Shown here: in pieces, positions 22,573 through 34,326 of the stretch
Layout: each line of letters begins with the position of its first letter
How positions within the stretch are numbered: position 1 is the stretch's first letter
Notes under the pieces: model-generated
Seen by the model: the letters and a program-made list of their open reading frames with translations, nothing else
Told to the model about the DNA's origin: nothing
The model's database searches: none
Assembly (NCBI GenBank): GCA_002900995.3
Contig: CM035305.1
Location: forward strand, 1,886,728 to 1,950,727
DNA length: 64,000 nt
Direction: 5' to 3'
Source of the DNA: Ganoderma boninense
Taxonomy: Eukaryota; Basidiomycota; Agaricomycetes; Polyporales; Polyporaceae
Program-made: the position numbers and the translations under genes

Positions 22573-23037
22573 ATGCCCGCGAGCACCGCGACCCACGACC
22601 TCACGCTTGTCCTTCACAACGACACCGCTCATTTGGTGACCGTCCAGGTCCTCCGAGATAACAGCGCGCTGCCCGGCATGACCATCTGTATGCGAGAAGG
22701 CGAGGACCTCACGCTCATGGTCACGTCCGGGACGCTATACCGATATGCGGTAGAGCGACATGTGCCCGTGAACATAAGAAGGGTGGAGATGTCGTGAGGA
22801 TTGGCATTCACTTCTCTTCGCGGACATACAGCTCACAGCTTTTTCAGAGTCAAAGTCTGGTACGACGCCAAATGCCGCGTGTCTGACATCTTCGGTGCGC
22901 CGTACTCGCCGTACAGGTGCGGTTGCAATCAAAACATCAAGGTCGCGGAGGGAATCAACGTCGCGTTTAAAGGTTGGAGTGCTGCGGGCTCCGCGACCAA
23001 CTGTCCAGTGGTAAGCTTGATCCATTTTCGTACGTAG
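22573..23037 (+). CDS. Small uncharacterised protein, copy B of a two-member family
   Basis: Exons 22573-22793 and 22848-23037 give 136 residues. It aligns along its length with the product of 16094-15525: L-x-N-D-T ... TVQVLRDNSALPG ... REGEDLTLMVTSGTLYRYAVE, then V-W-Y-D-A-K-C-R-V-S-D-I-F. The intron is phase 2 at the same aligned position as the last intron of copy A; copy A has one extra intron. I chose the donor at 22794 (gtgagg) because it alone keeps the VKVWYD frame. The 3' end is uncertain: either the frame stops at 23037, or a gtaagc donor at 23011 leads to an exon ending at 23116. No signal peptide, TM segment or known domain is seen. Confidence 0.7.
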
Positions 23038-23116
23038 AACCAGAACTCGACGACCATGCTACCAACAGGATCCATGTCGTGAGCATGGGAGGGAGTTGGG
23101 TCGGGGAGCTGGGTGA

Positions 23117-23581
23117 AATCCCCATGAGGGGTTGTTTCGGTGTCCTTATTCCGTGTTGCATATGTTATCGTCGCATCGCATTCGTCGCTTCTCCGCATCC
23201 GTGTACCATAGTCATCCTCTGTGCATGTACCCGACTGGCTTAACCCGATCTCGCGTCCTGGATCTTCGCAGCTCTCCTAAAACGGTGATCAATAAGTATC
23301 CCGAATTTCGAATGTCCCCGACCTCGATCTCGGAACCGCACGGCCCACTCGAGGGACGGGGACCAGGGACGGCGGGCGCGGACTTACGTGAAGACATCCC
23401 AGACCTGAGTCTGATTAGGATAGAAAGTGTTGCCTAGAAGGGCGGACAATAACATCAGTGGATCTGCAGATAGACTAGACGATGTGGATCGAGATGTGAA
23501 TCGTAGACGTGCCGTCGTTTGGGGAAGCCTGCGCCGCGGTGGAAATAACCTCGTGAGATTCAAACAGGCAAAAAGAGTCAT
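23117..23581. other. Convergent intergenic region, small-family gene B / mannanase
   Basis: No gene is supported. Frames here are short and motif-free. Confidence 0.45.
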
Positions 23582-25738
23582 TCAGCCACATACGCCATCT
23601 ACAATTGCGTCCGCATACTTGATGAGGCGTTTCCGCCATCCTCTGTAAGGCCGAGCTGACCCCACTGCCATGGCATGATCCTGTAATCACAATAGTTGAC
23701 GCGTCACAATGTTAGCCCTCAACTTCAAAGGCAGAAGCGGCAGAGCTACCCGCTAACGAGGAATGAGTCAGGGCGATGTATCACAGGACCCACGAAGTGA
23801 CATGCTCACGCATGTTCCGTGTCCAACGCGCGTTGTACCCACGTAGGGTATATGGTAGTCTTGTTCTCTGGCAAGGGGTCAGGTCTGCCACCCGATAGAA
23901 GTCGGTTCAAGCTTACGGAGTCCATCGACGCCAAACTCTTCCAAAATGACAGGCTTGTTAGCCTTGTTAGCGGCTAGCACGTCGATGGTCAGTTGAAAGG
24001 GTGGGGGTACAATGGCAACTCCGGCTCGCCATGGATGTGTTGGTCGATCCATTCTAAGCCCCACTGCTCGATCGTGAAGTTGGACCCCGGATAATCCTAA
24101 AAGTCACCTGCATCAGCGAGGACACCAATTGTCAATCTCAGAACACTCACCAATTCAGAGTACCTGTTGTAACGAAAACGGTTGAGAACGGTCCCAATCT
24201 GAGGACTCATAGAAATACCAGGATTGCGGATAGAGGTGCTGCACTATGGCATCAGCAAACGCCTCAACAACACGGAAAGATCCCTACATACATAGGTTCC
24301 AAAGTCAATGTTCGGCAAGAGCATATCCCGATTGAAGTCTTCTCCGGCTGCACACTCTACCATTAGACGCAATCGGGTCATCGAGCCATGGACACCCCAC
24401 CTTGTCCGTTGTAGTTATAATCACTAACCAATGTATGATTGAACCAACTGGAAAACGTTTGAGTGGTTTAGAGACAATATGGACGCGAAGGGCGTACTAT
24501 TTGAGCGGGTGTTTCCAGAAGAAGTGACCTTCGCCGCCCGTCGTAATCAAATGATTGGGGTCTCTGTGCAATTTAAGCCTTCAAGCGACAACGGCGAATG
24601 TGCCATTTCCTCACAAGCTTCTGACGAAGTTCGACTGTTGCTCATACCACGTTCTAAGAGTACTCGAACCAGGCACGCAAGCAGGACCAGCGGGAAGTGT
24701 GTCGCTGAGACATCGGGCCTCGTTCATGAGCTCCCATGCGAAGATCGCCGAGGAATTCTTGTAACGTTCCACAACTTTCTCCACGTAGGATTCTGTCAGG
24801 TTCATCAGCATTTAGTCTCACAGGTGGTGTCATGTGTGACCCACGGTAAGAAGCGATTATCCGCTGGTCCGTGAAGAACACATCGTGAGGCTGACCAGCT
24901 CCAGCGATCCTGTTCACGTAAAGGTCGGATCCCTGGATAAAAAATCATGACGTTCCAAGGCTGTTAATAAACGATGCATTTTGTAGGCTTACACCGTAGC
25001 CGACCCTGCTAGGCCATAAGCGTCGAGTTATATGAACGGAAGTATTCAGACAGACCAGTTGTTAGTGAAGGCGACGATAACTTTGATGCCATGCTTGGCT
25101 GCAGAGGTTATGACATTGTCCAAACGCTGCAGACCTTGTGGCCCTTCGTTGAGTATCCACTGGCTACTATTCCATACCTAGTATGAAGGACGATCAAAAC
25201 ACGTTGAAAGGAAGCTTGCTGATGTCCGTACCTGGTAGTAAGTAAGACCTGTCTCTAATGCGCCCTCAAGTTCGGTCTCGTTGATAGCATTAAATCCCTG
25301 CAAATGACCACGCCGTACATCAGTAAATTGTATGGAGTGTTGAGATGACCATATCCCTTACCCACGTCCGAAGGACCTTGACACCTGCTTCTTTCATGGA
25401 CTGAAATGTGGCATCAACGTCGGCCTGGCTCGTCAAAAGGGGTAGCCACTATGACAACAGTGCTGAGTTCCCAAGTTCAATACGCAAGGGGATCACACGC
25501 ACGTAAGAATTCGCCCCAACGAATGCCTGATTCAACGGCATCTATCAGAAATACATAATGAATCTACTGAAAGAAGACTCACGAAGGGTTTTCCATCTAG
25601 CTCAAATTGCTTGCCATTGGTCGTGACGAATCCAGGAGGTACCTGACGGGTCGCCGATGGACTTCTGCCAGCAGCTTCGCAAGAGAGGAAGGCGGTCGAC
25701 CATAACGACAGCGCACCGACTAGAAGAACTGGACGCAT
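23582..25738 (-). CDS. GH5 endo-beta-1,4-mannanase-like glycoside hydrolase, secreted; one apparent frame break near the C-terminus
   Basis: Seventeen exons: 25738-25583, 25526-25503, 25448-25362, 25297-25232, 25177-25056, 25005-24993, 24932-24845, 24792-24615, 24563-24498, 24447-24401, 24347-24292, 24238-24219, 24163-24151, 24096-24030, 23973-23917, 23867-23810 and 23680 to the end; ~400 residues. A signal peptide ([20 protein letters not shown]) leads into the TIM barrel: [54 protein letters not shown] (acid/base Glu in NE), [15 protein letters not shown] and [13 protein letters not shown] (nucleophile Glu). This fits GH5 mannanases acting on plant-wall mannan. Two exons are only 13 nt, and the intron at 24029 starts with GC. 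After [17 protein letters not shown] the family end [12 protein letters not shown] lies in another frame, one base short; unshifted, the frame stops at 23599. Confidence 0.88.
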
Positions 25739-26297
25739 GATGAACGCACACTGGGCCAGAAAGTCCGACATCCTCTTTTACGTGGGGCACTGGCTGAAAT
25801 ACTTCGGACGGTCCCTGTTATTTGTCACAAGGAGCTCCGTCGGTGCCACTGCAGGCAATGGAAGGCTCTTTTCCGGCTTAACATCGGAGGACAGTCAGGT
25901 GTAGGGTCAGAACCGTTGGAACACCCATGGGCTAGATGCCAACATCGACGTCTTCTGCCCATTGACCGGGAGTAGCGGGACGTCGACATCAGTGGCCGTC
26001 CCGTGACGAACAGGCGGCCGACCTGTTCAATGTCGATGGCGTCGCGCCGGTCCGCCGTGGAGAAAAGGGTTTCAGTCCTTTGGGGGGACCCTGTCAAGTC
26101 CTATTATTCACTCCATTGGGATCGTAGATTCGGAATGGAACGTAGGCAGAGGACGAGGACCGACAGGCGAAGGTCGTGGTTGTGGCTGGATGGTACCCGG
26201 CGATCTGTTTCCTAACACGGACACTCAATTTTAGCCCGTGGTCTTTAAGCGCCCGTCCGAGGGCTGCTTTGAACAGTCGCCGTCAGCTCAAATCGCC
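25739..26297. other. Divergent promoter region, mannanase / IPI1
   Basis: 559 bp without a supported gene, shared by a secreted hydrolase and a ribosome-assembly gene. A copper- or carbon-response site could not be identified with confidence. Confidence 0.5.
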
Positions 26298-29270
26298 ATG
26301 CCAAAAAGCACCAAGAAAAAGAAGGACAAGGCTGCAGACTTCACTGTGCATAGAACCTTGTCTATTACGCCTCACTGAATGTCGAATCGCTCATGGCTTG
26401 TCTCAGAAAGCTAAACTCAAGCTAGGCAAGGGCAAGCAAACGCCAAGCAACGTTGTAGACACTTCTTTCAAAGCGAGATGTGAGTGCTTACCAAACACCA
26501 GACCCCAGTCTCTCATTTAGGCTCCAGCGATCGCCCTACCCACTCAGAACATCGCTCTCGAGAAAGATGAAGACGCCCCCAGCACCAAGCGGAAACTCAC
26601 CTTTGACGCCCTCCTCGTCCATATGAAGCACTACAATGCTACCACTCGAAAGGGTGATATGCGATCCTATTCATCCGGTCATGGAGCCTAATGTCTTTTC
26701 AGATGCTGTTCTTGGGTTGCGTGAGCTACTGGAGACACATCCTCGGCTCACCTTAACGCACCTTACACCTCTGATTAATGGCTGTGTTCGTCTGATCGGT
26801 GACGAGGCAAGCCACGCATAGATATGTAGTGTCATCCCGGCTTACCCGTTCTTTAGGACGCCAGTGTTCGTAAGACCCTCCTCTCCTTCTTCTCATGGCT
26901 GTTCCGGCAAGTGTCCCGAGTAAGTGGCTTTCCTGTTCTGCGTAAGATTTACTTATCTTTTCGTCGAACAGGACGACCTTGCACCTCATTCCCCTGTTCT
27001 CCTCCTCTTCACTACGTCAGCACAGACGCACATCTTCCCTGAGATACGTATTGACGCAGTCCGGTTCCTGGACGTATACCTCGAATACATCCCGGAGGTC
27101 GTCACAGAAGGATGGATGCTCTCTGGGGCAGGTAATCATGGAAGAAGGGTCATGGAAGGTTATCTCGGCATCCTCAATGCAGGGACGACGTTCGGGGAAG
27201 GTGGTGGTATGTTCGGATTAGCATCATCGTTGCGAGTGCTTACTGAACGTTTTGTCAGACACGGGACCTGCACAAGCGACGTCTACAGCAAGCGTTGTCC
27301 TGTCGCCGGCAGTAAGTAATCAACCCTCTTGTTATGCTTCTTTATGCGTGCACTACTTATGCTTATACTTTATGCAGTCCAAACTCGTGGTCTTAAGATC
27401 TTTCGAGTCGTTCTTAGCTCACGCTGTCTCGTCATCGTGTAACGCGAAGGGTACCACCGAGTCATCTGCTGACGGCCTGACAACACCTACGTGGTACCTG
27501 TCTTCTTCTTTTGCGTCGAAGTCAGCTTTTGACGCCTTCGATGCGCTTCTTGAGCCGAGGTTTCCATCCAACGGCGACTCTCTCCGGGTGGAAGATGATA
27601 GGACGTGGTCACCAGAGAGCGCTGAGCACAACGAAGAGAACTTCGTTGGCCAATTTCCCCTCGTGGCAGACCCTTACTCATCAGCTTGGTCGCTACATGA
27701 CATGGCCGATGTCGATAATGTGGTGGCTACCCTTCGAGAAGAAGCTCGAGCTGGGTCGGGAGCTGATGTTGAAGTTGTCTGTACCGAAGTACGTCACCTT
27801 TCCCCCTCGCATCGTCCCTACTGCCTCCTGACCGGCCTTCAGCAATTGGCGCGAACCCTCCATCCGACGTTGGTGTCGACCTTCCTCGACTGCGCACCAA
27901 CCGTATTTTCTCCCAGTTCCAACCCGCCCGAAACGGAGTTACATATGGTCACAGTCGTGTGTCGAATATGCCGCAGTCTGTACGGCCGGTTGCTGCAGGA
28001 CACAGCCGAGGTACGCCGCAACCGCTGCTATGCTCCACTTCATAGATCTGATATACTGCAGTCGGGAGCATCACACAACTCTGCCGAGACAAACCTTCAG
28101 ACTATCTTATCGTACCTCTCGCCATATTTCCCATTCGCCATCACTGCTCCCAACGCGAGACGGGACACCAAGGTGGAACAAGCTTTCCAAAACCTCAATC
28201 TCATTTTTTGCGAGCTTTCATCTTTCCTCCTCTTGTCCTCTCAAAAGACCACCGCTCGCCACTCATCGTCGCGGAAGACTGCTCGGCCTGAACGTAATCG
28301 CGGTTCAGAGTCAAGTAGTACATCCGTGCCCACTGCACACTCCCGTCAAGTTGGGCGAATCAGCGCATACATTGTGCAGCTGCTGCAAGGTCAAAGTGCT
28401 GCTCCCTCTCAATCCCTACCACGTCCTTTGGCTCCACAGGCATACATAGCCCTCCTACCAACGATATGGTCTCTGGCCAATAGTCTGCCCCCAGATGTAT
28501 CCGATCCCTCAAGTTCGATCTTCTCCGCTGTTATTGACCACGCCGTCAAGGCTTCGTCGACATCTGCTGTGAAAAGACACACGGTCGACTTCGTCGGCAG
28601 ACTATTGCTCGTACGTAGTGGATGTTTCTTCCCTTATCGTGCGCTGAAGGCGGCATCATTCCAGCTGGACAAAGAACCAGGAGTATATGGGCAGGTTCGA
28701 CGCTAGTCATTTCCCCGAGCAGGACGCGAAACTAGAAGAGTGGGTTTTGCAACTCCCAAGGACCCTTTGGGAGCTAGGAAGCAACCACCTAGCTACAACA
28801 GAGGTCAGTGTGCCCCGCCGGCCTTACTTCATACCATTGAATCCAATCTTACTGTTGGAGCAGACGATAGTGCGGACTCCTCCTTCGTCTCGTGCAGCGC
28901 CGCTCCAGGCTACTCCAGCCGAGTGTACGTGGTTCCACCGGCCCCTTTTCCCCCACCATTTCTTGTACGTACGTAAGTCAGTGCTAATCCTGGGTATCCA
29001 CCGCAGACTTTCGCAGCACTGCGGTCCCGCCTCCTTCCGTACTTCTCCATCACGCATCCGACCCGCGGAAAGCTTCCTGGCCCTTACGTCAAGTTGCCCG
29101 CTCAATCGCCGCTGCGACGTCTGGTACTCAATCTTGTCGCCACCATCATCGTCGCTGAAGGATATCGAGCCACCAGCGTGGGCGATAGCCTGGAAGTCAC
29201 AGTCAACGAGGCGGTCCAGGGAACGCCAGAGGCGTCGTATTGGGCAGGCGTATTGGCGCACAACCACTGA
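26298..29270 (+). CDS. IPI1: Pre-rRNA-processing protein IPI1/TEX10 (Rix1 complex), one apparent frame break
   Basis: Thirteen exons: 26298-26345, 26407-26479, 26528-26653, 26703-26806, 26857-26919, 26972-27206, 27259-27311, 27378-27788, 27843-28010, 28062-28610, 28665-28803, 28871-28972 and 29007-29270; about 777 residues. The N-terminus is diagnostic: Lys-rich MPKSTKKKKDKAADF, KLKLGKGKQTPSNV, DTSFKARSIALPTQN. Armadillo/HEAT-like helices follow (DAVLGLRELLETHP, DASVRKTLLSFFSWLF, EIRIDAVRFLDVYLEYIP). IPI1 acts with Rix1 and Ipi3 to remove ITS2 and mature pre-60S particles in the nucleoplasm. Intron 4 (26807-26856) starts GCAAGC, a GC-AG intron. Exon 11 is 139 nt where 138 is expected; the family match LDKEPEYMGRF needs one G less in CCAGGAG near 28680. 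Confidence 0.9.
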
Positions 29271-29426
29271 ATGTCCATGCTGTCTGGCGTTCAGGTTGTA
29301 ATCCATGCATGTCTCAGCGCTCTCTATGCGGAAGATGTCTCTACTGCGGAACATGCTGTCGTCGTACTGTACAAGTGAGCGCATATGATCATAATGTCCT
29401 CGCGGAATGGGTAATCAGGATGCTCC

Positions 29427-31528
29427 TTACTCCCTCGCCGGCGGAGAGACTGACATCCGCGACTCCGCATCTTCGCCGCCCACATCTTCGGCCTCCTCGG
29501 AACCGTCCGACCGCTGGTCGACGTCGCGATCGTGGGTCGCCGCGAACATGCCTAATATCATGTCCCGATCGAAAACCTCCTTCAATCGCGCCTCTTTCAA
29601 CGCGGGGACGTCCAGTTCCCAATCCGATATCTGCGCCTCGGAATCCTCGGTGCCGCTCGAGCTCTCGGACTCGATCTCGTTGTCGGAGGGGTCGTAAGCC
29701 TCATCGTCTTCCTCGTTTTCCTCGTCTTCGTCTTCGTCATCCGAATCATCGTCTTCATCTTCTTCATCCTCATCTCCTTCCCCGTCCTCGTCTTCTTCGC
29801 CTGACTCAGACTCTTGGACGAACGTCTCCGAGTCGTCGTCCTCTGGCGGGAGATGCACGAACCACGGGAGGTCGCCCTGCAGCCCACTGTCCGGAACCAC
29901 GCACCAGGACGTCTGGACCACAAACAGGCCGGGGAGGCGATGTAGACGGAACCCGTCGTCAGCCACAAGGGAAGGGTGGCATATCAGCGGCAGGTCGATG
30001 CGTGCCACCTTGCGCAGCCGGCGGAGCCGAACGAGGGACGGAAGGTGGCCCAGCGCGACCGCGTCGTCCGCTTCCACCTCGACCAATTCGCGTGTCGCGA
30101 GGCAGTCGTGGCACCAAATGTCGAGGTAGCGGATGGAGGACGAACGGATCCGCGAGAGGATCGTGCCGGTGTGGTGGTTCGGCCGCGCTGAAGGGAAGAC
30201 GAAGTGGTCGAGGACCGGGCACCATTCCGAAAGGGCGTCCAGGTTGTTGACGGAGCACGCTATCCAGCTGTAGTCGTACACCCGGTCCTTCTTCTTTGGG
30301 AATATGTGGAGGTAGGTGAGGTTACGCCCGTGCTGCTTAAGGAGTGTCTCGGGAGTGCTTCGCAAAATAGCATCGTAAAGCTGGTGAGAGCCGGAAGCTC
30401 CCACTGGGAGCTCACATATGCGGTGAACCCGGGGTGATCTACGTACATTTGGAGGTCCTCGAGTTGCGGTAGTCTCCGCGTCGAGAGGGACGATGCATCC
30501 TTTACGAAGGGGTCGGCCGCAATCCGCCCGAGTTTGAGGGTGCGAAGAAGCCTTGCTGCGGATAACAATTCATGGAGCTCGACGATCTGGGTTTCGGACA
30601 AGGGCATCGATATGTCTAGTTCTCGTAAACTCGAAGAAAGGATCCCTTGCATTAAACGGCCCATGTCGTCCGTGTGATCTTGTAAGAGCCATGCCGGGTT
30701 GAACCCGTCCCACGCGTTTGGGGAGCCTTCATGTGCCGAGTTCGTTGTAGGGAAGTTGGGGTGGGCGTGGAACGAGAAGGACCGCAGCGCGGTACATCTT
30801 CGCAAAATAAATAGAAGGTCGTTCTTCACTACTTCCGCACAGGGAGCCCAGATGACGCAGGAGTCCATCCGTATTCGTTGGATGAGCGAGGCAACGTTCC
30901 GTCCTACTTCGGAGGAGGAGAGTGTGCGGGCGAGTGCGGGTATCTGGCCCAAGCGACGGAAGACAACGTCCTCATATAGAACCGCCGTTGCGGGTCCAGA
31001 GAACGCCCTACAGACAAGAACGAGACCCTTGCGGAACCGAAGGTGGTTGAGCCAAGTACTCCAGGGACGCATGACGGAGGGGTCATGCTCGTATTGAGGC
31101 GGAGAGGTGGCCTTGAATATTCGCATCAACACTTCCGGCGGTAATGAGGCTAGATGCAGGGATGCCCTAGGGATAGGTTGTAGGAACTGCGGCATGGTTC
31201 GTCAAAACAAACCACAAACGATGTATATTGAAGCTTACCCCGCCCTCTAGCATGAGGAACTTGACGGCCGCACGAAAGGCCTGATTGTCTCTTTCGTTTA
31301 CGGTCAGCTTCTGTGGGAAGAGATGCGTTGTGAGGAATGTTGAGCGAGTGGCGGGACGGTTATGCTCACGGGAGAGAGGGTTGCGAGTTCGGCCTTGAGG
31401 GAGGCAATGTCCGTCCTGAGCAATGCATTCTCTTGGCGAAGGGAGTTGATCTCTTTAGCAATATCAGACAAAGGACGATTGACTAGCTCGTCCAAGACGG
31501 TATCGTGAGCAGCTTGTTGCGCTCCCAT
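29427..31528 (-). CDS. F-box protein with N-terminal coiled coil and C-terminal acidic region; one apparent frame break
   Basis: Exons 31528-31370, 31310-31239 and 31186-29427. The first 50 residues form a leucine-zipper-like coiled coil (LSDIAKEINSLRQENALL, then LKAELATLSP). Exon 2 ends AAVKFLMLEGG. Exon 3 carries the F-box (LASLPPEVLMRIFKAT) and Leu-rich strands (TALRSFSFHAHPNF, SSLRELDISMPLSE, RLLRTLKLGRIA, LPQLEDLQMYV). After WELPALTSF the family-like continuation YDAILRSTPETLLKQHG is in another frame: one T is missing from the TTT near 30388. The C-terminus has about 60 nearly uninterrupted Asp/Glu/Ser residues. Corrected length is about 660 residues. An ATG inside intron 2 (31195) also opens the frame but would drop the coiled coil. 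A role as SCF substrate adaptor is inferred from the F-box only. Confidence 0.75.
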
Positions 31529-33208
31529 CTGGCCGAAAAGCCTTTAGACGTTGTATGGCGAGAGTGCATCGTATGCGAGGATTTGGGACAGATCAGAAAC
31601 ACGTTAGTGCCGCCCTCCCTGGGCGTCAATATCGATGGCCATCTATCTCATCGTCGACCGAGGACTACCACCGCGTAACCCCACCTCGCACCTGGCCCCA
31701 TCGTCGCATTCTCCACGTTTGCCTGGACGCCCCCTTCAACACCAGCTGCTGACCGACCGCCCCGCTCTTCACCCGAGCTTTCCCCATGTGCGCCTACCCG
31801 ACCTTGGTACACACTGCATCACGACGATCCCGACTACGCACTTCACGTCTACCCAGTGAATAACATTCAGTCATGTTGGAAGGCTTGTCCTCCCAACGCT
31901 CCTCCGGGGATTTCGGAAATGATCTCTCCAGTCGTCCAGGTTCCAGTCCGACAGGCGGGAACATCCTCGGCATGCCTCGACCACCGTGCCACCGGCAGAG
32001 GTCAGTACCACCACCACTGCCTTGCCTTCACGACTGGTCGCGTCCACGGACACCGACCTTGCAGGTTATTCCCCGGACGGGGGAGCCGAAGTCCGGGTCC
32101 GCGGACGGCGGAAGGTTAAGCGTGTACGAGTGCGCGCCGAAGGCACGGATGAGTGTCCGTTGGATGCTCGCCTCCGGAGCCTCTGCATCTAAACACATGC
32201 ACTTTTAGAGGATTTCTGTGGATAACCAGTTAGCAGGAAATGGCGAGAATAACCAAATACAATTCCTGGGGAGACCGTACGAAATTGTGGTCGATGCAGA
32301 GGTTATAAAATGTCTGCCGACATGACGTCACTGACCATCCCCATGGACACAACCTCGATTTGACAAGTACTGCCCTGATCACTTAGGACATGCTTAGCAC
32401 ACAGGACAGGAATGCAGGCAACCCTCTATGAGACAGTGCTTAAGTAAGTTGTAGAAAAGCTCCTTGATCTATCATCGTCAGCTGCGGAGGCCATCTCTGC
32501 GGTGCTGACTGGCAGATATGCACATGCTGTGAAGAGGGAGGAGCTCTACGCATTCGGTCGGCGAAACCATCGTCATCATCCACCGAACAAACAGACTGAC
32601 ACCTATATCAGGCACACAGTTGGCAACGGAGATACATTGTCATCGAGACGGCTCTCCTCAAGGCTCAGGCTGGTGCGGTAGCGACGGTCAGCGTGTGGAC
32701 TCGTCCAGATCTCGGCGGGCGATCGCGCAGGGCCTGTTTTCTCGGTTTCTCAGTCGCGCGGTGCTGAGATGTACCTGACGGCCGAGGAGCGGCCTTGACC
32801 GTGTCGTCGGAAACCCCCCTGCAATATTGGGCGTGCATGGGCGAGGCGGAGGCTGGCACAGAGACCTGGGATCTCCACGAATAGTAACAATGACTAACAT
32901 CAGTTAACATTGATATCCCCCCCCTCCGTAGCCTGCTCTCCTGTTTCCTCACTAGCCCAGGGCCCAGGAAGTATGGGGTCTGGAGAAGAGAGCACGCGTA
33001 GGATCGCGCTCATCACGCATCATCCGCCGATGCTAGCACACGTGATCGCGACGCGCTGGTGCTCGCAGTGCTACTTATGTAGGTATGGGCCACCATGCCA
33101 GGGTCCTGCAACTCGGCTGCTGTAGTCGGGACTACCTACTCACCGCCGGGATTTGCACAGAAATATCACACCGCTCCACAGCCAAGTTTCGCGTCGGCGT
33201 CGCAGCGC
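31529..33208. other. Gene-poor stretch left of the fold-back element
   Basis: No supported gene on either strand; frames of 60-110 codons lack motifs. It includes the promoter of the F-box gene at its left end. Confidence 0.45.
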
Positions 33209-33217
33209 GGGTATCGT

Positions 33218-33548
33218 CAGGCTCCTTCCCACCGCACGCTTCGAGTTGAGGGCGATTTCTGGGAGCGAGGTTGGCCTGAATTCCTAGAGCGGTACACAGC
33301 CTGAATTATTAGCGCTGAATCACGTGCTTTGTACTCTTAACTTGCTTTCCCTCAACTCTCAGCGACGGCTGGCATCAAACACGAGTAAATAGCGGCGCCC
33401 CGGAGCCGAAGCGCTCGAATCCCCCCCATTTGGTAGGCCATCAACTCCTCGGCAATGAGCATTTTTCGAGTAGTCCGAAGGTGAAGCCCCGCCCGCGCCC
33501 CTCGCGGTGCGGTGCGCGAGTCAGCGCGACACCGGCCCTGGTCTCGCG
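33218..33548 (+). repeat. Left terminal inverted repeat (331 bp)
   Basis: Starts CAGGCTCCTTCCC and ends GGTCTCGCG. It is the reverse complement of 33996-34326. It includes a frame ending FWERGWPEFLERYTA that recurs from the other arm. Confidence 0.9.
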
Positions 33549-33995
33549 CGCGCGGAGATTCTCGCCTTCCCACGCTATGCTACTTTAAACCCCTCAGTGC
33601 AATTGCTTGTAATTATGCTGGCTACTAAATATGTATGCAGAAGTGGAAATGGTTGTGTCCATAAGACTCAAGGTGTGGCTGAGGCCGCTGGGCCTCTCTG
33701 CGCGTGGCAGCTGAATCCACAAACATTGTCAACAACATCTCAGCCAGTATCGCGACTACTGCAGTGCGCATATATACACAACTTACGCTGATGCTTTGTA
33801 TAAGAATCCATCCAACTACAACTATTTCAGCCTCCAGGGAAGGGCAGCTTCACAGGGCTCAGCTTGTCTCTTTAGTACGGGTCCCGGGTGGCAGCGCAGG
33901 CCAACTGCAGTCTTCAAAGGGGTCAAAAAAGAGGGAAGAGCACCTCTATACCCTCAAGCCATTCCTCTTGAGAGATGGCAAAGAAATGGTGGTTT

Positions 33996-34326
33996 CGCGA
34001 GACCAGGGCCGGTGTCGCGCTGACTCGCGCACCGCACCGCGAGGGGCGCGGGCGGGGCTTCACCTTCGGACTACTCGAAAAATGCTCATTGCCGAGGAGT
34101 TGATGGCCTACCAAATGGGGGGGATTCGAGCGCTTCGGCTCCGGGGCGCCGCTATTTACTCGTGTTTGATGCCAGCCGTCGCTGAGAGTTGAGGGAAAGC
34201 AAGTTAAGAGTACAAAGCACGTGATTCAGCGCTAATAATTCAGGCTGTGTACCGCTCTAGGAATTCAGGCCAACCTCGCTCCCAGAAATCGCCCTCAACT
34301 CGAAGCGTGCGGTGGGAAGGAGCCTG
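33996..34326 (-). repeat. Right terminal inverted repeat (331 bp)
   Basis: Starts CGCGAGACC and ends GGAAGGAGCCTG. It is the reverse complement of 33218-33548 over its whole length as far as can be checked by eye. Confidence 0.9.

Noticed and set aside
29240..30250. 336-codon plus frame rich in Arg and Pro
   Set aside because: It is the antisense shadow of the Asp/Glu-rich tail of the F-box gene.
33352..34192. Two open frames with identical 60-residue ends (minus 33573-33352 and plus 33704-34192)
   Set aside because: They read the two inverted arms of the fold-back element, so the identity is a repeat effect; codon use is not gene-like.
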